Part shown: positions 33,891 to 44,809 of the stretch, one piece after another | Numbering within the stretch: the first letter of the stretch is position 1 | Layout: each line of letters begins with the position of its first letter | From: Prosapia bicincta | Taxonomy: Eukaryota > Arthropoda > Insecta > Hemiptera > Cercopidae | DNA length: 64,000 nt | Assembly (NCBI GenBank): GCA_036971475.1 | Contig: JBAIZL010000006.1 | Coordinates: 5,067,501 to 5,131,500 of the forward strand | Direction: 5' to 3' | Position numbers and translations under genes: made by a program | The notes under the pieces: model-generated | Database searches by the model: none | What the model was told of the DNA's origin: nothing | What the model saw: only the letters and a program-made list of their open reading frames with translations

Positions 33891-34764
33891 TATACAGGGG
33901 CTCAGCTATATGGGGTCGAGCCCCCCTGATATTTTAATACACATAACAAGGGAAAATAGTAGATATACTAACATTTATTATTTTCTATAAGCTGAGATTA
34001 CATACTACATTTTTAGTATGATGGTTACTATAACAATGCATTATGATATTAAATTAACACTTAATATTTTATCTTTAATAAGATATATAATTAATTATTT
34101 CAGTCAGAAGCAGGAAGCATTAATATTTTGTAAGTAGACAGGTGGTGCGGGGTAGTCTAGACACTCTCGTGTAGTAGTGAGGCAGAGATACATCACGTGA
34201 TCAGCGACATAACAGCCCCTCCCTCTCACCATCCCCGGTCATAGATAAAATTTTATAAGTTGAAACTTGATGGCTGCGGTCCTGGCCAAGAGACTGAGGA
34301 TAAGGGGTGGGAGGAGGTGCTAGCAGGTCATTTTGAAAAATATCAACCCTTGGACTTCCGCTCATAGGGTTGACTCATTAAATTGTTACTTATTAATACT
34401 TTTCTATATATCGTAAAAATAACACTAAATGTAAATAGGGCATTCATGGAACTGCACTAATAGGATTGTATAAGGTTTTTGAAGGATAGGATGCGATTTA
34501 AGGTCCCGATGACAGATGACGACAGTGCCTGATGTTTTCTAGATGATGAATACACAATTTCTACCTACGATCCAAGTGCCAGCTTATAAGATTTGACCTG
34601 TATAATTAGTTGTCTGCCTGCCACCCGTGGTAACAGATGCGATGTGATTGTTGTAGTTACTCTGTTCCAGTTCCTGTTCAATTTCTATTCAAGTGATTTG
34701 TTTTATAGTCTTACTAATCAAGACATGATCTGATGACTATTTAGTTGACAGTTATACATGTAAA

Positions 34765-35508
34765 ATGAAGCAAAATAGATCAATTCAAGCTTTCTTCGGA
34801 AAGAAAAGTCGTGTTTCATCTGAGAACGACAAGCAGACATCTTTTGAACCATCACAGAATTCCTCCGCCTGTATTACATCAATTGCCATCACTATCAATA
34901 CTCAGTTGTCCAATTCAAGCAGTCACAGCCATTCAGGTGTAAATGAACATAACCCTTACGTTTTTAGTTCGCAATATCAATGATACTGGTTACTACTGCT
35001 CAACTTCCTTTTTACTACAAAATGAGTAATGACGAACTTCCTTTTTACCAATCATGAAAATAAACAATATCATAAATCTGCACTTCTAATGTAAAGTCCT
35101 TAGAACATGGAAGAACTAAAAGTATTATACACAACATCAATATGCCGAGAAATATGAATATTGAGGAAAACAAAAATAGAATTTTTCTGATCATTCAGGC
35201 AATTAGATTTTGTGAAAGGCAACAAATCACTCTTAAATGGCGTCATGATGGTGGAAGAGTGAATCTTGAGGAGCCTATACAACTATGATAACTTTCACTC
35301 TTTATTAAGATACAGGGCTATAAATGGAGACAATACTCTTAAAACACTTACTGGAAGAAAATCTTATATTTTATTCAGTATTAGCTGACGAGGGCAAGAG
35401 AACAGAAACTATCCAAGTTGAACAATTCTCCCTCAGTGTTCGATATGTTGCTGTGGATCTGTTTAAAATTAGTGAGGATTTTCTTATTTTTGTTCCTGTA
35501 TATGATGT
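34765..35508 (+). pseudogene. hAT transposase, N-terminal part
   Basis: The frame begins MKQNRSIQAFFGKKSR, the KKxxSIxxFFxKK-type start common in ZMYM1-like hAT proteins, and stops at 34983. Intervening sequence contains stops. From about 35324 the frame contains LLKHLLEENLIFYSVLADEG, where hAT proteins of this group have the first catalytic Asp (xxADE), followed by EQFSLSVRYV and EDFLIFVPVYD. It breaks off where the LINE inserted at 35519. At least two stops or frameshifts make it non-functional. Confidence 0.75.
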
Positions 35509-35519
35509 AACAGTTCAAT
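35509..35519. repeat. Left target-site duplication of the LINE
   Basis: AACAGTTCAAT here is repeated at 40679-40689, directly after the LINE's poly-A tail. This is an 11-bp duplication of hAT sequence made by target-primed insertion. Confidence 0.8.
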
Positions 35520-35750
35520 AGTTGGGAATTAAGTCTCACAATGCTACTCTCACCTCCCAGGTGAACCAAGGGCAATGCGACAGTGAAGTATGGGCGGGAA
35601 ACTACCCTAACAACACAGTTGTAAAAAAGAGAGTAAAGCAGGCTGTTTGCTCCATGAGCAACAGTTAATAATGTCCTGAACTTGGGGTGTGCTTCAAGGT
35701 CAGCGACTGAATACCCAATCCAAGGTGGAAGGCATCGTGCCGAAGGATGA

Positions 35751-36955
35751 ATGGCTGCAGGGTATAAAATGCAGTCGCACACGATCCCCTTGAGGAACCA
35801 GACAAAACCTCATTGTATGTTGTCTTTCCAGGGCAGTGGGGGCTCTGCTCTGGTCGACCGTTATTTCCCCCATACTCGTGGGACGTTAATGGACCATAAA
35901 AATAAAACAATTGATTTTGAGACTGCACAGACAGCGGGAGCCAATGAGACGGCAAACCGTGAGTCTGTAGCAGAGGTGTCAACGGCAACCATCACTGGGG
36001 GTGCGGGGGCGGCTGTCAAGCTGCCGACTGCAGAAACCGGTGAAGTGGCTGTAGAGTTAAGCACGCTCTCTTTACGGAGAAAGCGTATGAGTGGAGCGGC
36101 CAAAAGGCGGCTATGAAAAGAACAGGCGAGAGCAGCAGAAGGGCCAATAATCCTGAAAAAACGAAGGGGAGGCCAAAACCGAGCCGAGCCTGTCAAAGTC
36201 CAAGGCTTGGATGTTGTGAGGAGGGAGGTGCAACAGGGAAGCAATCAACCAAGAGCACCAAACCCCAGCACGTCCAAAAGGCCTAGGAGTGCGACGTCCA
36301 ATCCCTCTCCAGTGGAGGGAGGAAAGAAGAAAGTGAAGCCGGGACAAGGGGGGGATGCTGGAGTGTCTTCGGGCACATACGGTGATACCCTCAGGCAAAA
36401 GCTAGCAATTGTCCCAGTTAGTTACCCAGAGAGACAACTCTCGGAAGAGATGGTGTTGGAGCTGAAGGAGCTGTTCTTCTCGGAACTGCTGTCCGCTGAA
36501 GCGGAGAGTGGGGATAGAGGATTCAGGACAGCATACTTAGAGAGGGGTGCTCTAAATGTGGGTGCTCCTCACGGGAGAGCCTGGAGTGGGTCCTTCGGGT
36601 CCTGCCAAGCTTCACCCTGAGTGAGGGGGTAAAGTTGAGGGCAGGGCCACCCAAGGAGATCTTTTGCATTGCAAAGGTTTCAATGTGGGTGCCCAAACCC
36701 TACAACGACAAGGAGCCGGAAGAGATCCTGAAGGTGGTCAAAACCCAGAACCCTGGGGTAGTTCAGGATACTTGGAAGGTGATTGTTAGGAAAAGGGAGG
36801 ATGCAGGTCTTACCCTGATTCTGTATATAGGAGAGGGCTCCCTCAGGGCACTGCAGAACAACAACCTGAGGGTGAACGTGGTGCTGAGACAGGCCACATA
36901 CAAGGTGCTCTCTAGTCCTGGGGCTGCTCTGCGAACCCAGGCAACTGCGAAGTAA
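35751..36955 (+). pseudogene. LINE ORF1 protein, DUF4780-like
   Basis: The frame starts at ATG 35751, has one in-frame TGA at 36114 (where TGG is likely) and continues in the same frame to about 36570. There a frameshift moves it to the frame ending at 36955. The N-terminal half is low-complexity and basic (K/R/S/P-rich, ~36120-36350), suiting RNA binding. From about 36395 the pattern LAIVPVSYPERQLSEEM...TAYLERGAL...PKEIFCIAKVSMWVPKP...IGEGSLRAL follows the DUF4780 domain found in ORF1 of arthropod LINEs. No CCHC knuckles are seen. The protein would bind element RNA. ORF2 starts 9 bp after its stop. Confidence 0.75.
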
Positions 36956-36963
36956 GCAGAAAA

Positions 36964-39900
36964 ATGATCAAGATCCTCCAAGTGAACCTACAGCATAGCA
37001 GGGCGGCTAGTGCTGTCGTGTGTAGGATGCTGGACAGGGGTGAGGTGGACTTGGTTCTCATCCAGGAACCATGGATTTCTGGAGGACGAATATGCGGGCT
37101 GGCGACATCTGGAGGTAAGTTGTTGTATGATAAGGACTCCGGTGTTCCCAGGACGTGTATCCTGGTTAGGAGGGTGTTGAGTGCTTTTGTACTAACGAAC
37201 TTCTGCTGCAGGGACTTGATAGCAGTGATGGTGGAGCTGCGGGCGGAGGGGAGGATGAAGAGGCTGAACCTGGCCACGGCATATCTTCCCTTTGACTACG
37301 CGGGGGCTCTACCAACAAAAGAGCTGAGGAGGCTGGTCGAGCACTGCAGGGCTGTGGATGAGGAGCTGCTGGTGGGGATGGATGCTAACTCCCATCACAC
37401 TTCGTGGGGAAGTACAGGTACCAACACTAGAGGTGAGGAACTTTTAGCTTATCTTAGCTCTAAGAATTTACTAGTCTTAAATAAAGGGGAAGAGCCGACG
37501 TTTGTCACTAGGGCCAGACAGGAGGTCCTGGACATTACGGTGGCATCGAACCAGATGGCTAGGTATGTACTAAATTGGTATGTGTCGGATGAACCATCTT
37601 CTTCTGACCACAGACATATTAGGTATGATATCTCTCTAAATCCAGCCATGCTTCGGCCAACCAGGGATCCAAGAAGAACAGACTGGGACTCCTACACTAG
37701 GGACCTGGGTGTTCGGATTGAGGAGGCTGGATTGGAGTATGGTGGGAGGAGAGAGCTAGAAGACTCTGCCACATTGGTTGGCGAGGCTATAGTAGAATCC
37801 TTTACTGATAACTGCCCTCTCAGTGAGGGGAGGAAAGTAGGGGATCCGTCATGGTGGAACAAGAAGCTAGCCAAACTTCGGAAGACCACCAGGAGACCCT
37901 TTAATATAGCAAAAAAGAACGGGGAGTGGGACCAGTATAGGAAAACACTAAACGAATACAACAGGGCAATTAGAGAAGCACGCAGGAAGTCCTGGAAGGA
38001 GTTTTGTCATGAGATTGAAAAAACTCGGGAAGGGGCACGACTGTATAAAGTGCTCTCTCTAAGGACCCAGTTAACCCGTTGGGGATGCTAAGAACCCCAC
38101 TGGGTAATATAACAAAAACGGCAGGGGAAACTGTGGAAGAATTAATCAGAACACATTTCCCTTCCAGTACTCTGAGGAAACTTGGGGGAGCAGACACTGA
38201 ACCAGTTGTCAAACTCTCCACAAGACGTGGTAAGAGGGAGGACTGGGAAGTGGCAAGGAGGATAGTAACTCCACAAAGGGTAAGATGGGCTATTGGCACA
38301 TTTAAACCCTACAAATCTCCAGGTCCAGATGGGATCTATCCTGTGCTGCTGCAGCAGGGAATGGATATGCTGGTGCTGGTACTTACTAAATTATACAGGC
38401 TAAGCATTGCTCTAGGGCATGTGCCGGTAGCCTGGAAATCTAGTAAGGTGGTCTTTATACCTAAGCCCAGTGGTAACCAATCGGAAGGGAAAGGATACAG
38501 ACCTATTACACTCATGTCCTTTGTTCTTAAGGGACTTGAAAAACTGGTTGATAGGCATATTAGGGGGGGGTGCTTTGGCTATAAAACCACTGCATTGGAA
38601 CCAGTATGCTTATCAACCAGGGAAATCCTGCGAGGGAGCTCTCCATCAAGTGGTTGGTAGGATTGAGCAAATGATCGCTAAGAAAGGTTGTGCCATAGGT
38701 GCCTTCCTCGACATTGAAGGAGCTTTCAATAACCCCTCAGTGGAGACGATTGTAAGTGGTGCAAGATGTCATGGAGTGGATGCGACCACTTGTGGTTAGA
38801 TAAGTTCCATGTTAACAAACAGAAGCATTTCTGTAGAGGTGGCAGGGGAGGTCAGAAGGGCAGAGACAAGTCTGGGCTGTGCACAGGGGAGGGGGGTTCT
38901 CTCTCCTCTGTTGTGGTGCCTAGTGGTTGACAACCTTATTGAACTCCTGAATGAACAGGGGTACTTCTGTCTAGGATATGCGGACGACATAGTTGTTCTG
39001 ATCCTGGGCAGATTCCCTGATACAGTCCTTGAGGTAATCAGAAATCCTCTACGACTGACTGAAGAGTGGTGTAATAAGGAGAACCTTAGGGTAAATCCAA
39101 AAAAGACTGCTCTCATTAACTTCACCAGACAACGAAAAGATCTGACGACCAGGATGCCCCGCTTGTTTGGTGAATACCTTGAGTTTGTGGGGGAGGTGAA
39201 GTACGTGGGAGTTACTCTGGACAGGAAACTCGCCTGGAACTCACATCTTGAGAGGACAGTTAACAGGGCCAAAAGGGCACTGATGACTGTGAGAAGAATG
39301 GTGGGTAAGAAATGGGGACTGAAGCCATCAATGATGCACTGGATGTACCTGAGGGTGATAAGACCTATGATTACCTATGGAGCTCTGGTGTGGTGGACAA
39401 AGGCCAACCAGGCACAGACAAGAGCTAAACTGAGCTCTATCCAGAGATTGGCCTGTCTGTGCACACTGGGAGCGATGTCAACTACACTAGGTGCAGCAAT
39501 GGAAGTAATGCTTAACCTCCCTCCCCTTGAGCTTGTCCTTAGGGGAGAGGCGAGGCTGGCGCCATGGAGATTGCGCAACTCGAGCAACTGGGCTAACCTC
39601 CCAGATGTTTCGGGACATATGAGTATCGAGTGCGTGGTCAAAGAACCCGTCTTGGAAATGGGCAGCGACCACATTACTCGAATGTTTGCACCTGACCAGG
39701 TCCATGAAACTATGATGGAATGGTCAGGGACATTAACATCGGGAGCTCAGATCTGGTACACAGATGGCTCCAAGATGGATTTCGGCACTGGAGCGGGGGT
39801 GTATTGTAAAAACCCAAGGGTAAAACTAGTTTTTTCCTTGGGGAGGCATACCTCTGTCTTTCAGGCCGAAATATATGCTATAAATGCCTGTCTGGGAGAG

Positions 39901-40582
39901 ATAGCAAGAAGGGAAACACACAGGACCCGGATTGCTATTTTCTCCGACAGTCAGGCAGCAATTAAGGCACTAAACGGACATGTGGTCACCTCGGCCATAG
40001 TCAGGGAGTGCCTAAATAACGTACAAGCCCTGGCAAGGCACAATCAAATCAAGATAGGTTGGGTGCCATGGCATAGGGGAATACTTGGAAATGAAGCCGC
40101 AGATGCGCTGGCCAGGGAGGGGCTTAGACTCCCCTGATTGGACCGGAGCCTGCGGTAGGTATTTCCAAATCCATGGTCAAGATGGCAGTGCGAAGGTGGA
40201 TGGCTGAAAGACACTGTGAGCACTGGATCAGGGCTGAAGGGATGAGACACAGTAAGCTAACCCTTAGGAAACCTTCCTTGGGGCTGCAGAAGAGTCTCAT
40301 CGATCTGTCTAGGCAGGAATTGAGGATAGCCACAGGTCTACTCACGGGACACGGTGGACTAAGGAAACATCTGCATAAAATGGGTATCTACAAAGATGAA
40401 CCAGTGTGCAGATTATGCGGGCAGGAACTGGAGACTGCCACACACATTATTTACAGATAAGAAGTACTTGCTGAGAGGCGCTTCAACCTCTTTGGTGATG
40501 GAACGGCTCTGGTGGATGCTGAAGGTAAAACACTAGTCAGGAAACTCCTAAACCTGGTAAGAGGGAAGGGGTTATTTGACTA
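36964..40582 (+). pseudogene. LINE ORF2: endonuclease, reverse transcriptase, RNase H
   Basis: ATG at 36964 opens an EEP endonuclease (QVNLQHSRAA, LIQEPW, DANSHHTSWGS, SSSDHRHI; 36964-37640). RT spans ~38280-39300, with GPDGIYPVLL, FIPKPSG, AFLDIEGAFNN, AQGRGVLSPLLW and the intact catalytic YADD (38977-38988). RNase H spans ~39750-40130 (YTDGSK, QAEIYAI, FSDSQAAI, GNEAADALAREG). A CRLCGQ...THI knuckle lies near 40410. Lesions: a frameshift near 38055 within a CT repeat, a second in the G run near 38565, a TAG at 38797, a 1-nt loss near 40130 and a TAA near 40458. All catalytic motifs remain readable, so decay is recent. It would nick DNA and copy its own RNA at the nick. Confidence 0.85.
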
Positions 40583-40707
40583 GATCAGGGAGGTAAGTAC
40601 AATATACCTTAAGGTAGCAGTGCTTCAGGCAGTTTAAAACCCGCTCCCAAGAAAAAAAAAAAACAAAAAAAAAAAAAAAACAGTTCAATGATTAGTCAGT
40701 ACATTAA

Positions 40708-42109
40708 CCCATTCGCTTACAATGACGGCGATCCGCCGTCGCGACCCAGTGTGCCATTCTGTGAAGCGACGGTGAATCGCCGTCCTCTAATATAACTCAT
40801 TTGTGTCGAATTAGTTCTCAGTAAATCCAATAGATCGCATATGCATCTTATTCTACAGGCTTTGGGCTTTCCAATGGTAGTATTTTTATCTTCTTTGGAC
40901 TGTCCGTTCTTTCAATAATTACGTTTTATCTGGCGACCGATCAGCTGACATTGTCTGTGATGTTGTGTTTAGGTCGTAGTTGTGTGGAATATGTTTATAA
41001 CCTAACCAAATTGTATTTAATTTGTTATTTGTGTTCTTTTTAAGTTAAAAATGAGTGGATTTAATATTTTATATGTTGATGAAAGTGAGAAAGAGTTGAA
41101 AGATTGTGAAATTGAAAGAATTATTGGAGAATGGGACAGTGATTTGTTTGAGGAAACATTTGAGAATGATAATGAAATAGGATAGTTGGACATTGAATCT
41201 TAAATAGATGTAGATGTAAGTAATGAATAAAATAAAATCATAATAGACTGTAATATAACAGGTTCACCACATCATGAAAAATGTAATCTGCCTTGTTCTG
41301 CAATAAGTGATAAGTTGCAACTTGAGCAGCCCTCTTGTAGTTATGTTAGGCCTAGGACTCCACTAGATGTAAATAATGTAATTTCTGATATAAATGTCCA
41401 TGATAGGTCTGTATTACCATCTAATTCAGATGATGAAAGCTCACAGAATTCCAATCTAATTAGGCTACTCGATCAAATCTACCTTGATGGAATAATTGCC
41501 CCTCTGTCTCTTACTGCTAGTGAGGAGGATGATGCCCCTAGTTTTCTTGATCCTTGTCCTAGACCTATTAGAGTTAGTACTAGAGATAGGGGTAAACCAA
41601 GAATGGGTAGGCCTAAAGAAAAAATTCCATGTTCCAAACCACCTAAGCCCACTAAAAGGCCAAAGAACCAGTCGGTGGGAGTGTGGACTGTGCCTCGTCG
41701 CACTTCACCTACCAGAATGTTTCAAAGTATACAACACAAAAGTTAACTTTTCTTAACTCTTGTGAAATTGATACATATTCTTTGCACTCTGAAGAATATT
41801 TTGGAGTATTTCCAAAGGTAATTTATGCTTTTACTTTAGGATAATTGAAATAAAAAACATAAAGTTTGATATTTTTCATTGAAACATTTTAGTTGTTTAC
41901 ATATTATTAAATTATAAAAGAAAAGATATTATAAGTATTAGTATATATTTTGAAAGTAAATGTATTTGTGAATAAAAAAATAACAATAGGTTCCATAAGA
42001 AACTTAAATATGAACTAAAAAAAAGTAATCAACAAAAACCTTTGAAAATGGTCTAAAAAATTAGTTTTTTATGGCTCAGTCGGTGTAAAAAAAATTGTAA
42101 GCGAATGGG
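40708..42109 (+). mobile_element. piggyBac derivative 1 (N-terminal part only)
   Basis: TTAA duplications (40704-40707, 42110-42113) flank perfect 16-bp inverted ends, CCCATTCGCTTACAAT. The element (1402 bp) sits in the hAT transposase, so it is younger than the hAT. Two 17-nt palindromes, GACGGCGATCCGCCGTC (40724-40740) and GACGGTGAATCGCCGTC (40768-40784), lie just inside the left end. It retains only the start of a transposase frame, so it needs a transposase in trans. Confidence 0.9.
41051..41743 (+). pseudogene. piggyBac transposase N-terminal region (three nonsense codons)
   Basis: One reading frame runs from ATG 41051 to 41743 with only three in-frame stops (TAG at 41183, then two TAA before 41240) and no frameshift. 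The first 44 codons are acidic (E/D-rich), as in piggyBac N-termini. The later part is S/P/D-rich and then basic (RGKPRMGRPKEK, PPKPTKRPK), ending before the catalytic DDD domain would begin. An internal deletion presumably removed that domain. Confidence 0.6.
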
Positions 42110-42113
42110 TTAA

Positions 42114-42848
42114 TGGTGAGTCTAGCCTGTCTTGAGTTAGGTTTAAACAACTTAAGAGGTCAAATTGTTAGAGCTTCTGCTCTGAGTGGTCAGTTCAGAG
42201 GGGCCCAAGCATACATAAGCCAAAAAGTACCCTCGACCCTCTACATGCATTGCTCGTCTCATTCTCTCAACTTACGGCTATTAGATTCATCTAAAACCCC
42301 TATGATAAGGAATTGTATGGGTGTAATCAGTAAGGTGTGTAGTTTTTTTCACAAGTCAGAGAAAAGAACTGCAATACTTAAATCGTGTATTTCTGAATGT
42401 TTCCCTGAATTGAAAATAAAAAAGCTTATATGTCTGTCCGAGACTTGCTGGGTGCAATGCCATGATTCAGACTTGATGTTCAAAGAAGCTTTGAACCCTT
42501 TAGTTTTTACTCTATCAAAAATTGAAAAAGAATCAACCGATACCTTTTATAAAAGCACATACACTAATTTCCTCTGTGACCAGTTTTCAGTTTCTTGTCT
42601 TTTTGTTTTAAACAACATGCTTTCTTTAACAATACCCCTTTCAGAGAGACTCGAAAATAAATATGTGGAACTTGTTCAAGCCAACAAAAAGACTTCCAAT
42701 GTATTGGATATATTGAAGGAAAGGCAAAGTAATGCAGAAGAGACATCCCAGGCTTTGTACAGTGAAACTGAAATTGTGGACAGACAATTTAGGTATCATA
42801 GACAAAACGCCCTGTACATGTCGCAATCAGACTCCTTGTACCAAGATA
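42114..42848 (+). pseudogene. hAT transposase, central part
   Basis: The frame resumes immediately after the piggyBac site. Residues read LNNLRGQIVRASALSGQFRGAQ, matching the LRGQxYDGAxxMSGxxxGxQ signature of ZMYM1-like hAT proteins (the YDG is degraded to IVR). Then comes YMHCSSHSLNLRLLDSS, the conserved HC(x)xHxLNL motif, followed by an RNCMGVISKVCSFFHKSEKR stretch and a TCWVQCHDS stretch with the hAT Trp. It is interrupted at 42856 by a MITE. Confidence 0.8.
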
Positions 42849-42856
42849 CCTTATAC

Positions 42857-43157
42857 CTGAGGTTTTCAATCTTTTTCAAAGACTGTACCCCTTAATGAAA
42901 AATTAAAATTTTGTGTACCCCCTTGTTGTTGGGGTTAAATTAAAAACTTTTTACATCAAAAACACAATATATTTAGAAATATATATTTGAGACACATAAC
43001 ATAAAATTAATGAGAATGATGAGCTTGCTTCTTTTTATAGTTTCTCAATGTTATAACCTTGCGTGATTATGAAACAGAAAGAAATAAAAATGGTTTAATT
43101 CTTCATTAGCCTGTCATTCCAACCCCCTGAAAATTGTCTACAGTTTGAGAACCCTTG
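42857..43157. mobile_element. hAT MITE with perfect 8-bp target duplication
   Basis: CCTTATAC is duplicated at 42849-42856 and 43158-43165. The 301-bp insert begins CTGAGGTTTTCAATCT, and its other end read inward is CAAGGGTTCTCAAACT, matching imperfectly over 16 bp. CAGGGGTTCTCAAACT-type ends are common in hAT MITEs. Excision in silico restores the host transposase reading context (YL...QPQT). No coding. Confidence 0.85.
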
Positions 43158-43165
43158 CCTTATAC

Positions 43166-43654
43166 AACCGCAGACGAATATTACTGGCATGTGGTGTTTA
43201 TACTATACCTTAACAATTTCTGCTGTTCACTTCAGGAATGCTTTAAAAACTATATAGAAATAATCGACTAATTACAAAATGTCCTTCCTGAGCTCTACGT
43301 TAAAACTGACTTCTTCCTGCATTGAAACTGGCACCTGCTTTTACGTTTTACAAAAATGATCTATCCTTCAAATATGAGGTACAAAGTTAATCTATACTAC
43401 AAAAACAAAAATGGGATTGAGAGAAAAAAAGAGCTTTCCAAAAACTGCAATTTCTGCTTATTCTGAAATTGTTAGCGGTGTTGCCCGTTTCAATGGCTTC
43501 TGCAGACAGGAGCTTTTCATCTCTCAGAAGACTTAAAGCTTACCTGCGAAACACAAGTTCGGAAAACAGATTGAATGGGCCTGCACTTTTATCTATTGAT
43601 AGAGACATTAACTTAACTGATGAAGAAGTTTTGAAACAGATTTCATTGAAGTAA
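43166..43654 (+). pseudogene. hAT transposase, C-terminal dimerisation region
   Basis: The 61-codon frame at 43469-43654 reads LAVLPVSMASADRSFSSLRRLKAYLR...RLNGPALLSIDRDI. This is the hallmark C-terminal dimerisation motif of hAT transposases (LPVSxAxxERSFSxLxxIKxxLR..M..xRLxxLxLLxI). Between 43166 and 43468 weaker matches in shifted frames continue from the upstream part. It ends at a TAA at 43652. The frame breaks upstream confirm the transposase is dead. Confidence 0.8.
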
Positions 43655-44120
43655 TGAAATTTAGATTTTGTCTTGTAAAAAGACAAACAAACACTGTTTC
43701 CTAAATCCTGAATACTTTTAGCTTTATTTCAGTTTGTTTCCTTGCAACAGTCTTGATAAAGTAGGTCAAGTTTAAAATATCTGAGTTATATGAGAAATGA
43801 GATTACTAGTACTTAAAAATAAAGATATAATAAATAAAATTAAAAGTAGACTGAAATAAATATAGTAGACTTAAACGGAATTTAGACTTTTTATTTAATT
43901 ATATTTTTTCCACAACTATTGTGGAATTCCTTTTTTGTAAGTACACCAAGTAACTTACTTTATATATTTCAACTATCATTCTAACAAAATCCAAAATATG
44001 CCTAAAACCTGAGTAAGACATCAATATCCAAAATTTTCTCAAGCGAGGTTCACCGGAAACTCCCTCCCCACTCACAGGTTTTGGGGCACTCCCATAAAGT
44101 TTTGTCTATATACGCCACCG

Positions 44121-44800
44121 ATCTGGCTACAATAGATAAAAATAACATTCATAGACCAGAAGTGAGAACAAAGTAAGAGATAGTGAGATACACCTTCATG
44201 AAATTGAAATTTTTACCACACGGCAGGAATTTATACATTGAAATCAAAATAAGATTTGTAAGATGGAACTCTTTTCCAATTTTTTTACATGGTAAAGAAG
44301 CTTCAACACTTAATAAATGAGATTGATAGAAACATTGAGTTACGGGTAGTGCGAGTATCGTAGAATAGAGAGAACAAATGAGAATTTCTTCCATCACAAG
44401 CATGAAACATTTAAACTTCTAAATACAATAAACAAAATTGCAATTGTTGATACATTGTTAAGGTAGAAAAGTTCTATCTACTGTTAATTATTAAAAAAAA
44501 TTGTAGGAAGGAGAAAAACTTAAAGAAACTTGGTTAACATGATCATTAACCATTAGTAGGAGAAAATTCTTAGAAGGGATAACATTATTTGCGTAGAATC
44601 GTGCACTTGAAGTAGGCTGTTTACCAGGTGGTAAAAGTGAAACGTTTTATAACTTTTTTTGTGTGTGAACATTTAAACTAACTAAATTAATAGATTTAGT
44701 GAACAGTTACAGTGAAAAAGTGGTGTGCACACCAGACGATTTCAACTACAACTGCATGGAACATCTTGTGGTTGAAAAGGTTTAATGAGAAAATCTAATG
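44121..44800. other. Spacer, nothing recognised
   Basis: No supported gene. A minus-strand ORF at 44403-44149 lacks family features. Confidence 0.35.
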
Positions 44801-44809
44801 ATAAACGAA

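Larger units (their letters stand above)
35520..40678 (+). mobile_element. Near full-length non-LTR retrotransposon (I/LOA-type, RNase H-bearing)
   Basis: About 5.16 kb, markedly GC-richer than the host DNA, with a ~230-nt 5'UTR, ORF1 (35751-36955), ORF2 (36964-~40582), a short 3'UTR and an A-rich tail (40651-40678). It is bracketed by an 11-bp duplication. The domain order EEP endonuclease, RT, RNase H, Cys/His motif, with a DUF4780-like ORF1, places it in the Jockey/I superfamily, near LOA/I-like clades; the exact clade needs phylogeny. A handful of point lesions in otherwise clear ORFs mark a relatively recent insertion that is now dead. Confidence 0.85.
33895..44120 (+). mobile_element. 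ZMYM1-like hAT transposon, expanded by nested insertions
   Basis: Transposase pieces of one hAT protein occur in order on the plus strand at 34765-34983, 35324-35508, 42114-42848 and 43166-43654. They are separated by a LINE (35520-40678), a piggyBac derivative (40708-42109) and a small MITE (42857-43157). Subtracting the insertions leaves about 3.3 kb, a normal size for an autonomous hAT element. The putative left end is CAGGGGCTCAGCTATATGGG (33895). The putative right end, read inward, is CGGTGGCGTATATAGAC (44120). The ends match only loosely and no 8-bp duplication is visible, so the outer limits are uncertain. Confidence 0.7.

Noticed and set aside
35381..37277. Several long minus-strand ORFs
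   Set aside because: They are antisense shadows of LINE ORF1 and ORF2, arising from the GC-rich composition; the plus-strand frames carry the recognisable domains.
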